Assembly: GCA_030745885.1 (NCBI GenBank) | Contig: JASLNR010000030.1 | Coordinates: forward strand, 1-7,887 | Direction of reading: 5' to 3' | DNA from: Candidatus Thalassarchaeaceae archaeon | Lineage (GTDB): Archaea; Thermoplasmatota; Poseidoniia; Poseidoniales; Thalassarchaeaceae | Length of the DNA stretch: 7,887 bases | Shown here: positions 7,113 through 7,887 of the stretch, in pieces | Numbering within the stretch: the stretch's first letter is position 1 | How the letters are laid out: the number at the start of each line of letters is the position of its first letter | Notes under the pieces: model-generated | The model's input: the letters and a program-made list of their open reading frames with translations, nothing else | What the model was told of the DNA's origin: nothing | Database searches by the model: none | Made by a program: the position numbers and the translations under genes

Positions 7113-7120
7113 AAATTATA
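7113..7120 (+). promoter_or_regulatory. Candidate archaeal TATA box for the GNAT gene
   Basis: AAATTATA, in an otherwise GC-rich gap, is centred about 28 nt upstream of the GTG start at 7145. This fits a leaderless or nearly leaderless transcript and supports that start. Confidence 0.65.
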
Positions 7121-7144
7121 GGTAAACCTGCCTTTGCCATCCCT

Positions 7145-7606
7145 GTGAGAATCGAGCGGCTGTCCTTTGATGAGTGGGAGCGGCTCCGAACAATCCGACT
7201 TCGCTCCTTACTCGATTCTCCCGATTCTTTCGATACCACTCACGAACAAGCCTCATTATTCCCGCAAGAGTCGTGGATCAAGCAACTCCATACTCTTCCT
7301 ACATTCGTTGCTGTCCTGGATGGCGAGGATGTGGGGATTGTGCGCGGAGGCAATGATGAGGAGAATTCAGACATAGGGTGGCTCATCTCCCTTTGGGTAG
7401 CTCCCGAAGCACGCAGTCTCGGCATCGGAAAAGAACTCTCCAGGAAGGTCGTCAATTGGGCAGAGTCAGAGAGGAAGCGCAGTCTGCTGCTTGAAGTCAG
7501 AGAGGGGAATGAATTTGCTCGAAATCTGTATGATAGAATGGGCTTCCATCCCAACGGTGGCGTCCCTAGCGACTGCTGTGAGATTCAGTTAGAGCTTGTT
7601 CTTTAA
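7145..7606 (+). CDS. GNAT-family N-acetyltransferase
   Basis: Predicted acetyl-CoA-dependent acyltransferase of 153 residues; the acceptor could be a small molecule or a protein. Motif A is LWVAPEARSLGIGKEL (83-98), with R90-x-x-G93-x-G95, the pyrophosphate-binding loop of acetyl-CoA. Motif B is NEFARNLYDRMGF (122-134), where Y129 is in the usual general-acid position. The N-terminal part (RLSFDEWERLRTIRLRSLLDSPDSF, about 5-29) resembles GNATs of the type that begin with a short acceptor-binding helix pair. GTG at 7145 is the first start compatible with the TATA-like box at 7113-7120. The gene is clearly more AT-rich than tpiA or ppk2, which may reflect later acquisition. It shares an upstream sequence element with the membrane-protein gene that follows. 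Confidence 0.92.
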   Translation: MRIERLSFDEWERLRTIRLRSLLDSPDSFDTTHEQASLFPQESWIKQLHTLPTFVAVLDGEDVGIVRGGNDEENSDIGWLISLWVAPEARSLGIGKELSRKVVNWAESERKRSLLLEVREGNEFARNLYDRMGFHPNGGVPSDCCEIQLELVL

Positions 7607-7610
7607 TAGA

Positions 7611-7617
7611 TATATTT
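7611..7617 (+). promoter_or_regulatory. AT-rich TATA-like sequence after the GNAT stop
   Basis: TATATTT lies in an AT-rich stretch (7602-7617) directly after the GNAT stop codon. It could be a transcription termination region for the GNAT gene, or a TATA box giving a transcript starting near 7640, inside the repeat array. The sequence does not decide between the two. Confidence 0.35.
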
Positions 7618-7630
7618 GGAACCCATTGAG

Positions 7631-7702
7631 ATCCCTCTGAGTCGCATACGTATCATAGGGTACCCTCTGAGTCATAGTGAGTCAGAGGTGAGTCAGAGGG
7701 AT
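7631..7702. repeat. Array of four TGAGTC-cored elements with inverted arms (candidate operator cluster)
   Basis: CCCTCTGAGTC occurs exactly at 7633-7643 and 7663-7673. TGAGTCAGAGG occurs as a perfect tandem pair at 7678-7688 and 7689-7699. The four TGAGTC cores start at 7638, 7668, 7678 and 7689, at intervals of 30, 10 and 11 bp. ATCCCTCTGA (7631-7640) and TCAGAGGGAT (7693-7702) form 10-bp inverted arms, and CCTCTGA (7664-7670) with TCAGAGG (7682-7688) forms an inner 7-bp pair. The spacer holds two 8-bp palindromes, ATACGTAT (7646-7653) and GGGTACCC (7658-7665). The array lies about 25-95 bp upstream of the TATA-like box of the terminal membrane gene. A multi-site operator is the favoured reading; a structured RNA is the alternative. 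Confidence 0.75.
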
Positions 7703-7726
7703 ATCGCCGCGAACGCAGGGGGAAGG

Positions 7727-7733
7727 GATAATT
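7727..7733 (+). promoter_or_regulatory. Candidate archaeal TATA box for the terminal membrane-protein gene
   Basis: GATAATT is centred 26 nt before the GTG at 7756, matching the spacing seen for the cupin gene and close to that of the GNAT gene. It therefore supports a leaderless transcript starting at that GTG. Confidence 0.5.
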
Positions 7734-7755
7734 CCGAGGACTAGGACGCCGCGTT

Positions 7756-7887
7756 GTGCCTGAACTTACAGACATGCGCCCTAATGAGAAGATACCATGG
7801 CCAATCGCCATTTTCTTCATACTCTTCTCGATCCCATTCATGCTAATCCCATTCTTTTTCCTCAGTTTGGCCTTCCTTGATTGGGGT
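7756..7887 (+). CDS. Start of a hydrophobic membrane protein, 3'-truncated
   Basis: Forty-four codons are visible and open to the window edge, so the protein continues beyond it. After a polar leader of about 14 residues (PELTDMRPNEKIP) comes a strongly hydrophobic run rich in Phe, Ile and Leu (PIAIFFILFSIPFMLIPFFF and on), enough for at least one transmembrane helix. No family can be named from this fragment. GTG at 7756 is preferred because a TATA-like box lies 26 nt upstream; ATG at 7774 in the same frame is an alternative. An opposite-strand frame over 7653-7841 lacks comparable support. The upstream repeat array suggests tight transcriptional control. Confidence 0.6.
   Translation, partial: MPELTDMRPNEKIPWPIAIFFILFSIPFMLIPFFFLSLAFLDWG

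Noticed and set aside
7631..7702. CRISPR array
   Set aside because: Units are only 11 bp, spacers are 0-20 bp and irregular, and the orientation is mixed. CRISPR repeats are longer, regular and unidirectional.
7653..7841. Minus-strand 62-codon open frame over the repeat array and the terminal gene
   Set aside because: It has no recognisable motif and runs through the repeats. It overlaps the plus-strand hydrophobic frame, which has a TATA-like box at the expected distance.

Overview
The window looks like archaeal chromosomal DNA, probably from an uncultivated euryarchaeon. A marine Group II / Thermoplasmatota-like host is a guess from style, not a proof. Four things support archaea: a triosephosphate isomerase with archaeal-type motifs, a PriS-type (archaeo-eukaryotic) primase, TATA-like boxes about 26-28 nt before the start codons of three genes (leaderless mRNAs), and heavy use of AGG/AGA arginine codons.

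Layout: (1) 1-2679, + strand: the 3' 892 codons of a large superfamily 2 helicase whose 5' end lies outside the window. (2) 2681-3484, - strand: a small protein with two N-terminal hydrophobic segments and two cysteine/histidine zinc motifs, the second AN1-like. Its stop codon is 1 bp from the helicase stop. (3) 3485-3629: an intergenic gap holding a perfect 11-bp GC-rich hairpin. (4) 3630-4943, - strand: a divergent PriS-like primase that keeps its three catalytic aspartates but shows no zinc knuckle and has a long C-terminal region. (5) 5017-5679, + strand: triosephosphate isomerase, divergent from the primase. (6) 5764-6582, + strand: a PPK2 polyphosphate kinase. (7) 6668-7063, + strand: a single-domain cupin. 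(8) 7145-7606, + strand: a GNAT acetyltransferase. (9) 7756 to the window end, + strand: the start of a hydrophobic membrane protein.

The least expected signal is non-coding. Between the GNAT gene and the terminal membrane gene there is a compact array (7631-7702) of four TGAGTC cores. Starts are 30, 10 and 11 bp apart, close to whole helical turns, with CCCTCTGA / TCAGAGG(G) arms in both orientations. A 10-of-11 match to the same element (CCCTCTGAGTT) sits just upstream of the TATA-like box of the GNAT gene. This suggests one DNA-binding regulator controlling both genes, or a structured RNA leader, and no annotated gene explains it.

The genes do not form one obvious pathway. The isomerase (glycolysis/gluconeogenesis) and PPK2 (polyphosphate-nucleotide exchange) are same-strand neighbours with a central-metabolism or energy theme. 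The primase and helicase are DNA-handling proteins with the zinc protein between them. The cupin, GNAT and membrane genes look like individually promoted accessory genes.
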